This document shows, in pieces, positions 18,077 to 26,940 of a DNA stretch of 52,489 nucleotides (position 1 is the first letter of the stretch; every line of letters starts with the position of its first letter). The translations under genes were made by a program, and so were the position numbers. Under the pieces are notes generated by a model, which was given only the letters and a program-made list of their open reading frames with translations, had not been told where the DNA came from and searched no databases. The DNA comes from Polyangiaceae bacterium (GTDB lineage: Bacteria > Myxococcota_A > Polyangia > Polyangiales > Polyangiaceae), in assembly GCA_016929495.1 (NCBI GenBank), contig JAFGIS010000324.1:1-52489 (forward strand), given 5' to 3'.

Positions 18077-19247
18077 ACAGGTGGCACAGGGCCTTGGCCA
18101 GCACCTCGTGGACACTGGCAGTGACGGGTACCGGGAGTAGGTGCTGAGCGTAGTAGTCGGACACGGCGTAGCGGTCGCTTCCCCCGGTCGAGAGAAACGT
18201 ATCGCCCAGGGCGCTGTTGTTGTGCAGCGGAATGTAGTCCATGCCGATGGAGATCCCGGCGGATTGAAGGAGCGGTTTCAGCGCGCGTCGGTCGAAACGC
18301 GCACAGACCAGGGGGACCTTCGAGTAGACATAGTCTGAACTGTAGGGCGCAGGCAGAGTGAACAGTCCTCCAAGCTCGTCTTCCAGGTGCTGGAGTATCG
18401 CCTTGACCCGCCGAGCTCGCTCCCGCTTGCTCGCATCCAGGTCTCGTACGGAGGCGGCGCACGACTCGATTTCAGCCGGAGACAGCTGCCAACGCAACGA
18501 AGGGTGCGTCTCTTCGAAGTAGTGATAGGGACGTGCGCCGTACAGGGTGAATGGATCGGGAGCCGGCTGGACCTGGTCCCTCAAACGGCCGAGTCGCGTC
18601 CTCAGACCGTCGACCACCCGAAACGCGAAGCGGACCGCTTCCGCGGGAATCGGCGACTCGATACGCGCGCGAAGCGCCCTTGCCCTCGTCGCGAGTTCCG
18701 GCCGATTGGTGACGAGACATCCTCCCCGCCTGAGCTCGAAAAACACCTTGGGAAAGCTGAAGACTCCGACATCGCCAACCGACCCAGCGGGCGTCCCATG
18801 TATCCGTGCGCCAAAGGACTGGGCGACATCCTCGATGAGCTGCAGATTGTGCAAAGCGACATACTGCTTCACCCGATCGATGTCGTCGAGAGGACACCCG
18901 TACAGGTAGTTGAGAACGATCGCCCTGCAGTCTGCAGGTGGGTCCGGCACGGAGTCGATGTTGAACGAAAGATCCTTGTTGATGTCAACGAGGACGGGTC
19001 GAAAGCCCGCCTTGGCGATCGTCTGGGGGACGATGGAACAGGTGAAGTCCGAACACAGGATCGTGCCTTCGGCACTACCAGCCCGGCGCTCGAGGGAGCG
19101 CACCGCGATTTCGAGGGCAGAACGACCGGAACCGGTTACGACGGCGTACTCGGCCCCGAGCGCGGCGGCGAGCCCGCACTCGAGAGCCTCGAGCGTGGTT
19201 TGCCCTGAAGCGGAAGGTTCGCCGCTGCCGTTGAGATTGCGCCGCAT
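18072..19247 (-). CDS. DegT/DnrJ/EryC1/StrS-type PLP-dependent sugar aminotransferase
   Basis: 391 aa, fold type I. The PLP pocket is recognisable: VVTGSGRSALEIAVRSL (phosphate-binding), SDFTCSIVPQTIAKAGFRPVLVDI, LIEDVAQSFGARIHG (Asp contacting the pyridine) and the Schiff-base lysine in FSFPKVFFELRRGG, seven residues before a Gly-Gly as in the family. The FSF-to-Lys spacing is two residues shorter than the common FSFxPTK, so it is a divergent member. It probably makes an amino sugar nucleotide for the glycan. The stop codon lies in the end of the repeat element at 17932-18076, so insertion may have altered the last residues. Confidence 0.82.
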   Translation of the reverse strand: MRRNLNGSGEPSASGQTTLEALECGLAAALGAEYAVVTGSGRSALEIAVRSLERRAGSAEGTILCSDFTCSIVPQTIAKAGFRPVLVDINKDLSFNIDSVPDPPADCRAIVLNYLYGCPLDDIDRVKQYVALHNLQLIEDVAQSFGARIHGTPAGSVGDVGVFSFPKVFFELRRGGCLVTNRPELATRARALRARIESPIPAEAVRFAFRVVDGLRTRLGRLRDQVQPAPDPFTLYGARPYHYFEETHPSLRWQLSPAEIESCAASVRDLDASKRERARRVKAILQHLEDELGGLFTLPAPYSSDYVYSKVPLVCARFDRRALKPLLQSAGISIGMDYIPLHNNSALGDTFLSTGGSDRYAVSDYYAQHLLPVPVTASVHEVLAKALCHLC

Positions 19248-19510
19248 CGCCTGGCTGCATGGTACACGGGCACTCGATTCGCCGCCAGTCGGCCCCGGTC
19301 GTGCCAGGTCACATGCGTGGCGAGACTGTCCGGTGTCGCTGGAGTCGGTCAGCCGATCGAGCCACTGCTTGCTTTCGCTCGGATAGTCCCGAGGGGGTGG
19401 ACACGGGCCGAGTCAACACCCCGGCTCGACCTGGCAGCTCAGCGCCAGGCGCCGTGAGCGCGAAAACACCCCGCGGGCCGCTGCCGGATGCGCGCGGCCG
19501 CGGTCGAAGG

Positions 19511-20386
19511 CTACGTCTTGGGCAGCGTTGCCAGCAACCGGACCAAATGTGCTGCAACCCAACGTGCCCCATCCGCATTGAGGTGTCCACCGTCGGAGCT
19601 GTACGCGTCAACCAGCTTGGGATAGCTGCGACCGCCTTGCTCGAAGACAGCGTGGCTGCCGTCGGGGTACGTCGACTCGACAGCCGCTAGGTCGAACACC
19701 GGCGCCTTGCCCTCGTACTCCTGTTTCAGCATCTCGTTGAACCGAAAGCGTGCCATATTGGCCTCGACGCCCGCTGGCTTCCTACCCAGGATGGACTTGA
19801 GCATCGCCTTCGGCCCGCTCTGGACCACCGTGAGCGGCGACGTGACATGGACGAAGGTCGTTCCCGGGAACTCGGCCTCGAGCGTCGCCATCGTCGATCT
19901 GTACTCGTCGAACACCGCACGGACATGGGCATCCGATTCGAAGTCGACGTAGCAGAACTTGAAGAACGCTACGTCCGCCCGAGCGCCGAAGCCCGTCCGC
20001 ATGAGTGTCGCGAAGTCTCTGATCTTGCTGCCCGGATCGCGGTTCTCGCCGATCTTCGCGTGAGCCAGACCGAGGTGCGATTCGAGCACTGCTGCCGCAC
20101 GCCCCTCGACTACTTCGAGAGCGACCAGCCTCTGCTGCGAAAGAGCCTGGACCCCAGAAAGGATGTTGCTGCCCACGGATTGGTGTCCAAAAAAGATGCG
20201 CTTCTGATGCAATGCTTCTCGGTCGGCAGCCGGGATCTCGCCGAGGATCTTGCGGATGTGGGAATCGATGTTCATGGAAGGACCTCTACACGAAGCCACG
20301 ACGAGGACCAGAAACACGGTGGCCCAATGGACAACTGCATGTCGGCTTGCTGGCACGACTCCACTCCGGCGGTCAGGGGCGATCAC
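19511..20386 (-). CDS. SGNH-like hydrolase lipoprotein
   Basis: 291 aa from the GTG at 20386. A signal peptide with lipobox (VFLVLVVASC) is followed by a mature domain with an SGNH/GDSL-like layout: KRIFFGHQSVGSNI near the start (block I position), a central FFKFCYVDF strand, and a C-terminal SSDGGHLNADGARWV whose Asp-x-x-His matches the block V dyad. Such proteins deacylate or transfer acetyl groups on extracellular glycans. The GTG overlaps the upstream hydrolase gene by 14 nt, implying translational coupling with it and with 21326-22297. The open frame continues to 20554, but that overlaps the neighbour. Confidence 0.65.
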   Translation of the reverse strand: MIAPDRRSGVVPASRHAVVHWATVFLVLVVASCRGPSMNIDSHIRKILGEIPAADREALHQKRIFFGHQSVGSNILSGVQALSQQRLVALEVVEGRAAAVLESHLGLAHAKIGENRDPGSKIRDFATLMRTGFGARADVAFFKFCYVDFESDAHVRAVFDEYRSTMATLEAEFPGTTFVHVTSPLTVVQSGPKAMLKSILGRKPAGVEANMARFRFNEMLKQEYEGKAPVFDLAAVESTYPDGSHAVFEQGGRSYPKLVDAYSSDGGHLNADGARWVAAHLVRLLATLPKT

Positions 20387-21329
20387 CCGCAACAGTAGCG
20401 ACGAATGCGTCGATTTCTCGCCACAGCAAGCCAAGACTAGCCTCCGTGACGAACCCATGGGACGTTTCCGGCAGAATGACATGAGAAAGTCCCGGGTGCT
20501 CCTCCAAGAAGGCACGAAAGTCCTCGACATCCGGGTCGCGATCTCCGAACACAACGCGAACCCACTTTCCGTCGCACTGCGCGGCGGTCAGTGCTTCTAT
20601 CAACGTCGGATTGAATCGGCGGGGTGGGCTCGAAGGCTCGGGCGCGTCTCGGGAACCCGGCGCAACGTTGCCGAGCCAGGTTCGAAGTCGTCCAGCCAGG
20701 CCTCGCGCCGCCCGCTCGACCCTGCATCGGGCAAGCTTCAGAATCGTGCGGTAGTCGGACTGTCCAGCCAGAATTCGCCTCCATGCATCGATGTGCTTCA
20801 GCTTCGCCAAGTACAGCCCGATGTGTTGGTTGACAGCCATCTCGCGGGTGTACTCATCTCGGGTGCCCATAGACACAGTCGGTGGGCTCAGCAGCAGCGC
20901 TGCCTCCACACGGGCTCGAGCCAAGGCATAGGTCGCGGTGAGCGCGCCCCCGCAGTGACCGATCAGAGCGACGGATTCGACCTGAGACAATCGACGGAAC
21001 TCGGTGAGCGCCCGCACCGTGTCATCGACAAGGTGTCCACCCTCCACCCATCCCGACAACTCCCGGTGGGTTCCCGCCGGGTACTCGCCCTCGCTATCGC
21101 CGACTCTCGTTGGGTCGACAAGACAGCTAGGATAGCCCGCCTGCGCCAGATACGCTGCAACGTCGATGCCCAAGCGATGCATCGCCGTGGCTCCGAGCAC
21201 GATTCCGGGAACGTACATGAACCCCAAAGAACGTGGCGCGCTAGTCTCGGGTAGGAACAGCACGCCCTTCATGGTGTCGCCATGCTGCGACTTGAGACGG
21301 AACAACTCGGTGGAGAACGGCGTGCTCAC
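20373..21329 (-). CDS. Alpha/beta hydrolase with cysteine nucleophile elbow (exosortase hydrolase 1-like)
   Basis: 318 aa, GTG start at 21329 overlapping the upstream stop in a GTGA. The alpha/beta hydrolase fold is visible: oxyanion strand FMYVPGIVLGATAMHRLG, LVDPTRVGDSEG, a nucleophile elbow SVALIGHCGGALTA with Cys in place of Ser, an acidic residue in VVFGDRDPD and the His in ETSHGF. A Cys nucleophile is known in dienelactone hydrolases and, as I recall, in hydrolase 1 of exosortase A clusters (TIGR03100). Together with the neighbour at 21326 it makes the hydrolase pair typical of those clusters. Substrate unknown; acyl or thioester chemistry linked to the ACP is possible. Confidence 0.8.
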   Translation of the reverse strand: MSTPFSTELFRLKSQHGDTMKGVLFLPETSAPRSLGFMYVPGIVLGATAMHRLGIDVAAYLAQAGYPSCLVDPTRVGDSEGEYPAGTHRELSGWVEGGHLVDDTVRALTEFRRLSQVESVALIGHCGGALTATYALARARVEAALLLSPPTVSMGTRDEYTREMAVNQHIGLYLAKLKHIDAWRRILAGQSDYRTILKLARCRVERAARGLAGRLRTWLGNVAPGSRDAPEPSSPPRRFNPTLIEALTAAQCDGKWVRVVFGDRDPDVEDFRAFLEEHPGLSHVILPETSHGFVTEASLGLLWREIDAFVATVAGDRP

Positions 21330-22297
21330 GGTCTGCTCCCCGACACCGATAAGCCCTCATTCAACGCGGCAACGCTCCTGACGAACAGGTCCGGGTGCCG
21401 GGGCTGCAGGAACCGAATGTCACTCCATGAGAAACGCACGTCACCGACCAGTTCTGCAGCAAGACCGAGCGATAGCGCGTCGCTGTGGAGCTTCCGCGTG
21501 CGCCACAACAGGAGCCTGAGTTTGTCCCTCGCGTTCGACAGGTCCGCCAGCGAGAGGGCATGGGCCCCGGCCAGGTCACGATAGAGCTCCGGATTGACAC
21601 GATACCCGTCGATCAGGACATTCTCGCCGGCCTCGAATCGGGCGATGAGCGTTTGCTGATCGAAACGGACCTCGCCGACCGTAACCATTTGGTTGGCGAC
21701 CTCGAGCCGAAGCATTTGCTTGATGAATGCACCTGGGTCGAGCACCGGCTCCCAGAGAACGAGGTGGGGAACGAAGACGGCCTCGCGAAGTTCCGCGGCT
21801 AGGTATCCACCGAGCCGAAAGCCGAGTAGCGATGTGCATTGTGCCCCGCGGCTCCGGCAGAAGTCGATTACGGTCGTCAGGTCCTCCCGCATCGTCGTGA
21901 ACGTAACCTCTTCGAAGCGCCCCTGGCTCAACCCGGTCCCACGGTAGTCGAAGCGGACCGCGGTCATACCAGCGGCCGCCAGATCTCTGGACAGGTTCAC
22001 CAACACCTTGCGGGTTCGCGGCATCTCCTCAAAGAGCGGGGGCACGAAGATGACCACGTGGCCACCCCCGGACATACAGCTGTCAGAGGCGTGATGAATC
22101 GTGACGAACATGCCCCGCGGAGGGAGCAGCAGATCCTCTTCGCGGTCGACGAGTGTGCCGCACGCTGCCGTTGATCGAGCAGCGTCGGCCGCTGGATGCG
22201 CGCCCGGCACCTTGCCATGGAGGTCCCCCTCTGCCCGGCTTTCCTGGCGTGCCGATCCGGGTGGCTCCTCATGCCGGGGCAAGTCTGACGGTTGCAT
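21326..22297 (-). CDS. Alpha/beta hydrolase-fold protein with Arg at the nucleophile position (exosortase hydrolase 2-like)
   Basis: About 323 aa from the ATG at 22297; a TTG at 22357 is also in frame and the real start may lie downstream. The core begins VVIFVPPLFEEMPRTRKVLVNLSRDLAAAGMTAVRFDYRGTG, which matches the pattern of exosortase A-associated hydrolase 2 (TIGR03101). At the nucleophile elbow it has SLLGFRLGGYLAAEL: Arg stands where Ser or Cys is expected, so classical catalysis is doubtful. I recall GLRLGA-type elbows in that family, so this may be a family trait rather than a mutation. It overlaps the next gene by 4 nt. Confidence 0.78.
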   Translation of the reverse strand: MQPSDLPRHEEPPGSARQESRAEGDLHGKVPGAHPAADAARSTAACGTLVDREEDLLLPPRGMFVTIHHASDSCMSGGGHVVIFVPPLFEEMPRTRKVLVNLSRDLAAAGMTAVRFDYRGTGLSQGRFEEVTFTTMREDLTTVIDFCRSRGAQCTSLLGFRLGGYLAAELREAVFVPHLVLWEPVLDPGAFIKQMLRLEVANQMVTVGEVRFDQQTLIARFEAGENVLIDGYRVNPELYRDLAGAHALSLADLSNARDKLRLLLWRTRKLHSDALSLGLAAELVGDVRFSWSDIRFLQPRHPDLFVRSVAALNEGLSVSGSRP

Positions 22298-22827
22298 GTG
22301 GTGCGTGCCGGTTCCGGTTCCGTGCGTAGCCACACACCCCACAAGGGCGGACGCCAACTATAGGTCAGCAGGTACGCGAGTCAAGCGAGGCCCAGTCAGT
22401 CCAGTCAGTCCCTGTGTCAGCCCGCGCAAGCTCAGATGGCAGCTCCGCGCCCTTTGCAGGAAGCGGCGAGGCGTTCGATGTGGCCGCGCGAGCATCTGCG
22501 TGCGCGACTCGGCCCCTCAACGCTGATGCGGGTCGACAGATCGTCCTGGGCTCGGCAATTGGCACTGAACGGACGAGATCTGGCGCTGGGCGCCCGGCCG
22601 ACTCGCGCTAGACTACCACGGTGCGTTGGGTTCGCTGGCGCCGACGCCGCCGCTCTCGCCACGGTGGACACGGGGCCGAGGCTTGAGGTGCTTCAGAGTG
22701 AAACGCGTTTGCGCGGCGTATCGGCTCGTCCAGACGCCCTCTACGGAGTAGAGTGCAACCGAAAATCTGGTGACTGGCGCCGGGCTCGGCGGTCCTGCGG
22801 AAGGACGGTGCCCGGGGAAAGCCGCGT
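22298..22827. other. Divergent promoter region of about 530 nt
   Basis: Separates the minus-strand hydrolase operon from the plus-strand acetyltransferase. Frames on both strands are Arg/Ala-rich without domains. It holds a perfect 9-bp tandem duplication (CCAGTCAGT twice, 22392-22409). Confidence 0.45.
22392..22409. repeat. Two tandem 9-bp units
   Basis: CCAGTCAGT is repeated head to tail without mismatch in the intergenic region between divergent genes. It might be a protein binding site or a chance duplication. Confidence 0.5.
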
Positions 22828-23385
22828 GTGGCCGAGAAGAGTGGCATGATTACCGCACTGACTCTGATGCTCGAAGATCTGCGCCAGAAATCGCGGTGGC
22901 AGCACGGCGATGACGGATGGAAGGCCATGCTTCGGTCGCTGCTGTCCGATGGCACAGCGTCGATGATCGTGTATCGAGCCATGCAGGCGTCGCGCCGTCG
23001 TGGGCATCCCGCGTTGGAGATGGCCTTCAACAAAGTGAATTCCGCACTGCTCGGCTGCATCATCGGCCGGGGAGCAGAGTTCGGCCCCGGATTCGTCCTG
23101 GCGCACTCCAACGGCGTGGTGATCAATGGAGCCGTGCGTGGCGGCCGCGACATTGTCGTCGAGCACCAGGTGACGATCGGGGCAGAGGGGAGGCGCAGCC
23201 CGGTGCTCGGCGACAACGTGTTCATAGGCGTGGGCGCCAAGATAATCGGCCCAGTCCACGTCGGGGACGGCGCGAAGATCGGAGCCAATGCCGTGGTCGT
23301 CAAGGACGTGGAGGCGCACACGACCGTAGTGGGCGTACCGGCTCGATGCGTGCGCCGGCACGGTCCTGAAGCTGCGCAGGACTGA
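22828..23385 (+). CDS. Serine acetyltransferase-like hexapeptide-repeat acyltransferase
   Basis: 185 aa from the GTG at 22828 (an ATG at 22846 is an alternative). Residues 1-70 form a helical N-terminal region. From about residue 75 there is a left-handed beta-helix of hexapeptide repeats (IIGRGAEFGPGFVLAHSNGVVINGAV, VTIGAEG, VFIGVGAKIIGPVHVGDGAKIGANAVVVKDV, ending GVPARCVRR). The catalytic His candidates are in LAHSNG and VEHQVTIG. The layout resembles EPS-locus serine O-acetyltransferases, which more likely O-acetylate a sugar than serine. It precedes the Wzy-like gene on the same strand. Confidence 0.85.
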   Translation: MAEKSGMITALTLMLEDLRQKSRWQHGDDGWKAMLRSLLSDGTASMIVYRAMQASRRRGHPALEMAFNKVNSALLGCIIGRGAEFGPGFVLAHSNGVVINGAVRGGRDIVVEHQVTIGAEGRRSPVLGDNVFIGVGAKIIGPVHVGDGAKIGANAVVVKDVEAHTTVVGVPARCVRRHGPEAAQD

Positions 23386-23637
23386 ACGCGACGAGGCGTC
23401 CACGCGCTGGACCCCCGGGGATCGTCTACGAGGACGGCAACGACGAGGGGTCTTGTGAGTCTGCCGGCATCCAGACCGGTGAGCGTCCCCGTGCGTGTTG
23501 TCTGGTGGTCGGCTGATAGACCAGTCTGCGAATGCGAATACGGAGGCCTGGCGCGCGCCACCCCGTTCGAGCATTCGATGCTGAACGAGCAAACGGCGAT
23601 CGGATCCGAACCCGTGGTTCGCGTGTAGGAGCCAGCT

Positions 23638-25020
23638 ATGCTCTGCGAGCAGCCCATGGCCCTTCCCGCGATGCTAGCCCTCGTGTTCTTCATCGTGGTG
23701 CGGCCATTCGACTTCTTCCCGACACTGGCCCAGTTTCCGTTTCTGTACCTGTTCTTCTTCTTGGGTGTGTTGGGCCTCATCGTTGACCTCGCCCGTGGCG
23801 CGCTGCGTTGGACGCCGAGCCCGGCCTTGCCTTGGGCCGTTGCCTTGGTGTTCTGGGCGCTAGCGACGGCGCTGCTCCATGCTCGCGGGACGCTGTGGAC
23901 GGCCATCGTCGAGCTCAGCATCTTGATCTCGGTGTATGTCGTGATCGCGCATTGTGTGACGGACTTCCAGTCCTTCTCGAGGCTTGCCGGGCTGATTCTC
24001 TTGTGCCTCATGGTGGTCGGGGCCGTCTGCACGCATCAAGGACTCCAGCCGCGCCAGTGTGTTGCCTACGTGGGCGCCGAAGGGGTGGAGGGCCGACCGA
24101 TATTCCTCGAGCGTCCATGCACCGAAGTCGCCGATTGCGTGTGGGACTCCCGAGACTGGGACGCAACCTACGGGTGTGAGCACGTCGGGCTCTCGGGAAC
24201 GACCAGCATCCAGGGCCGGGTCCGCTACGTGGGGACTCTCAACGATCCGAACGAGTCGGCGCTTGCGGCGTGTCTGCCGATCCCAATCGCCATCGCTCGC
24301 TATCAGCGCCGCCGCGGTCCCAGGAGGTTGGTCGTCGTTGTGCTCGCGATCATCCTGGGGGCTGCAACGGCCGTGCTGTCCCAGTCGCGTGGCGGCCAGC
24401 TGGTATTCATCACCCTGTTCGCGGTGTATTTCCTGAAACGTTACGGTCTGAAGGGCATACTGGCCGCCCTGCCGCTGTGTGTCCCAATGGTGCTGTTTGG
24501 CGGGCGCGAGGGGGGCGACAGCTCCACGACGGCGCGCCTCAGTTGTCAGGCAGCAGGAATCGACATGTTCCTGCATTCGCCCGTGACCGGAGTCGGCTTC
24601 CGGCAGTTCGAGGAATACCACGAGCAGACCGCACACAATTCCTTCGTCCTGGTGCCCGCGGAGCTCGGAGTGGTGGGCATGGTCCTCTGGGGGATCGTCT
24701 TCTGGGCATGCATCAAGATCTGCCTCGCCTCGTTCAAGACGCCGACGGGTCCCGACTCGGAGGAGGCGCGCATCTGGGGAATGGCGCTGCTGTCGTCGTT
24801 TGCGGCAATGGCCGTCGGGATCTTCTTCCTGTCCTTTGCCTACGAGCTGCTGCTCTGGATTTTCCTTGGCCTGATCAACGCGTACCACGCTGCACTGGTT
24901 CGCAAATGGCCCGAGTGCCGCGTGCGCCTCGGGGGCAAGGACGTAGCATGGGTGATGGGCGCGGGACTGACGGTGCTCGCCTTGCTCTTCGTCTACATAC
25001 GTATCAAGGGTGTCGTCTGA
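23638..25020 (+). CDS. O-antigen ligase / Wzy polymerase-like membrane protein
   Basis: 460 aa with about 11 hydrophobic helices. A good ribosome binding site (AGGAG, 6-nt spacing) precedes the ATG at 23638. The family signatures are the large periplasmic loop region after helix 5 (RVRYVGTLNDPNESALAACL), LSQSRGGQLVFIT (RGG motif) and SPVTGVGFRQFEEYHEQTAHNSFVLVPAELGVVG, which is the Wzy_C/O-antigen ligase signature with the functional His in TAHNSF. A Cys-containing loop (residues 130-185: CVAYVG, CTEVADCVWD, YGCEHVG) may form periplasmic disulfides and is unusual. It polymerises repeat units or ligates glycan to an acceptor on the outer face of the inner membrane. It is convergent with the flippase gene. 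Confidence 0.88.
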   Translation: MLCEQPMALPAMLALVFFIVVRPFDFFPTLAQFPFLYLFFFLGVLGLIVDLARGALRWTPSPALPWAVALVFWALATALLHARGTLWTAIVELSILISVYVVIAHCVTDFQSFSRLAGLILLCLMVVGAVCTHQGLQPRQCVAYVGAEGVEGRPIFLERPCTEVADCVWDSRDWDATYGCEHVGLSGTTSIQGRVRYVGTLNDPNESALAACLPIPIAIARYQRRRGPRRLVVVVLAIILGAATAVLSQSRGGQLVFITLFAVYFLKRYGLKGILAALPLCVPMVLFGGREGGDSSTTARLSCQAAGIDMFLHSPVTGVGFRQFEEYHEQTAHNSFVLVPAELGVVGMVLWGIVFWACIKICLASFKTPTGPDSEEARIWGMALLSSFAAMAVGIFFLSFAYELLLWIFLGLINAYHAALVRKWPECRVRLGGKDVAWVMGAGLTVLALLFVYIRIKGVV

Positions 25021-25040
25021 CCCGGCCTCGCCGTGACCGT

Positions 25041-26789
25041 TCAATCGGGGTTCGCCGCGCCGCGGCCACTCGCCTTCGCCGCAGCGGGGTCGACGAGGGC
25101 CTGCTCGGCGTCCCGTTCGACCGTGCGGGACAAAGACCTCCTGACTAGGTCCAGGAAGTCGCGTGCCTGCGCCGGTGCGAGCAGAAGCGCTGCGGCCACG
25201 TAGACCAGTCCACCGGTAACGAGCTCGGCTCCGAGCGCAAGTAGTGTGCTGCCCCCGAGCGCGGCGATGCCGAGCCTGGCGGCGTACACCGCCGCAGCCA
25301 TTGGCGCACAGGCCGCGAGCGGGCCGAGCATGCCAGAAGCGAGCGGTCTGACCCCGATTCCATCCGCACGGTGCACGAAAGCGACACTGACCGCTGCGTG
25401 CATGGCAAACGCAACGCCGACGCCGACGCAAACCCACGCCATGCCGTACGGTCCGGCCAACGCGATCCCGAGCAGCACCGTCGCCAGCTTGAGGATCTCG
25501 AGGAACGTCACGACGTGGACCCGGCTCAACGCGACGAGATAGGTGCTGATGGTCCATCCAACGGGTCTGGCAATGGACAGGACCGACAGAAGCATCAAGG
25601 CCGGGCCAACGCCCTGCCATTCCTTGTCGAAGATGACCTTCACCAGAGTGTCGGAGATGGCGCCGAGGCCGACGGCCAGAGGGAACACCACCAGGGCCAG
25701 GAGCGCGGTGGCACGGACCAGTGCCGCCTTCCTTCGCGTTTCGTCGAGCCGAGCGAACGAAGGCAGCAAGACATCGCCGATGTGCTCTCCAACCTGGGTG
25801 GCCGGGATGTCAGCCAGGTTGTATGCGTAGTTGTAGATGCCGAGCTGGTGAGGTCCGAAGTAGCGCGAAACGAGCAGGTTGTCCCAATTCCGCGCCGCGT
25901 AGCTCGCGACGGAACCAACCCACAAAGGAATGCCAAAACGGAAGATCGAAACCGTGTGTTGCCAGGAGAGCTTGCAGGGCGCTAGCCACTCCCGCCGGTC
26001 CACCACTGCGGCATAGTAGAATGCCTGCGCAGCGCCGCGTACCACGAATGCAGCAACAAGAGCATGGCCCCCCCAACCCGCGGCCGCCAGGCCCACCGCC
26101 GTCACCGGATAGAGGCCCTCGCCGATGCCTTTTCCGGTGGCCACCTGTCGGAATTGCAGGTCGCGAATCATGATACGCGAGATCACGAAGCCGATCCGCT
26201 GTAGCAGCATGCCGACGATGAGGGCCGGGATGTACCTGGCAGCGGCGGGTGCTTCGAATGCGCTCGACAACGGCCCTCGGAACACCCAGAGCGTCGCGAA
26301 CGCCAGTACCGCGGTCCCGACGGTCAGGACGGTAACGTGGAACGACTCGTCGCGGCCGGCGTTTTTTGCGATCACATATGGCCCGAAACCAATCTGAGCC
26401 AACGTTCCCGCCGTCGTGACCAAGGCGGTGCCGACCAGGACTTCGCCGACGACCTCCGGTTTCAGCAAGTGGGCGATGACGATGGTGCCGATCACCCCGA
26501 CCAGGCGTGTGCCGATACCGACGCCGATGTTCCAGATGGCGCCGCGCGCCGTCTTGATTGCCAGGCTCAATGTGGGGTGGTCTATAGCACCGTACGGGAG
26601 CTTCTCGGCAACAGCCGAGCGTCTTCTCGCGATGGCAGCGGACGCATCTGCGGGGCAGTGCGGCTCCGTGCCGAGTGATTCTACCGCCGCGTAACCACTA
26701 GTGATTCTCGCCGCGACCCGCTCCGGGCGCTCGGTCGATCGCCCTGGCTCAGACCGTCGCCCCTTGGTCGTGCGCCGATCGAATGACAT
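25041..26789 (-). CDS. Wzx-type oligosaccharide flippase (MOP superfamily)
   Basis: Up to 582 aa with about 12-14 hydrophobic helices; the family start is around residue 75 (LSLAIKTARGAIWNIGVGIGTRLVGVIGTIVIAHLL), where an in-frame TTG exists at 26570. The first 75 residues are Arg-rich and not family-like, so the ATG at 26789 may be too far upstream. Matching stretches are NWDNLLVSRYFGPHQLGIYNYAYNLADIPATQVGEHIGDVLLPSFARL and the sixth to eighth helices, typical of lipopolysaccharide/teichuronic MOP flippases. It moves the undecaprenyl-linked repeat unit to the outer face. The C-terminal 35 residues are charged and cytoplasmic. The end is 20 nt from the convergent Wzy-like gene, which fits a matched flippase-polymerase pair. 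Confidence 0.86.
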   Translation of the reverse strand: MSFDRRTTKGRRSEPGRSTERPERVAARITSGYAAVESLGTEPHCPADASAAIARRRSAVAEKLPYGAIDHPTLSLAIKTARGAIWNIGVGIGTRLVGVIGTIVIAHLLKPEVVGEVLVGTALVTTAGTLAQIGFGPYVIAKNAGRDESFHVTVLTVGTAVLAFATLWVFRGPLSSAFEAPAAARYIPALIVGMLLQRIGFVISRIMIRDLQFRQVATGKGIGEGLYPVTAVGLAAAGWGGHALVAAFVVRGAAQAFYYAAVVDRREWLAPCKLSWQHTVSIFRFGIPLWVGSVASYAARNWDNLLVSRYFGPHQLGIYNYAYNLADIPATQVGEHIGDVLLPSFARLDETRRKAALVRATALLALVVFPLAVGLGAISDTLVKVIFDKEWQGVGPALMLLSVLSIARPVGWTISTYLVALSRVHVVTFLEILKLATVLLGIALAGPYGMAWVCVGVGVAFAMHAAVSVAFVHRADGIGVRPLASGMLGPLAACAPMAAAVYAARLGIAALGGSTLLALGAELVTGGLVYVAAALLLAPAQARDFLDLVRRSLSRTVERDAEQALVDPAAAKASGRGAANPD

Positions 26790-26940
26790 GGGTGCGAAGG
26801 CTGAGCGCGGGCGGCTGACCAGACTGATCCCAGGTGCCTTGCTCGGAAACGGCTTGCCTCTCTCCTCGGGTCTGCTGGATTGTCCTTGCCAGAGACTGGT
26901 CGACGCGTCACGCTAGTCGATTCGTAGGCGAGGTGGTGCG

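Noticed and set aside
22608..24032. Long minus-strand open frame (474 codons) overlapping the serine acetyltransferase-like and Wzy-like genes
   Set aside because: It is the antisense shadow of two well-supported genes; composition is Arg/Ser/Thr/Pro-rich with no domain.
23860..25620. Long minus-strand open frame (586 codons) across the Wzy-like and flippase genes
   Set aside because: It overlaps both well-supported genes, one in another frame of the same strand; it is Arg/Gly/His-rich with no family signature.
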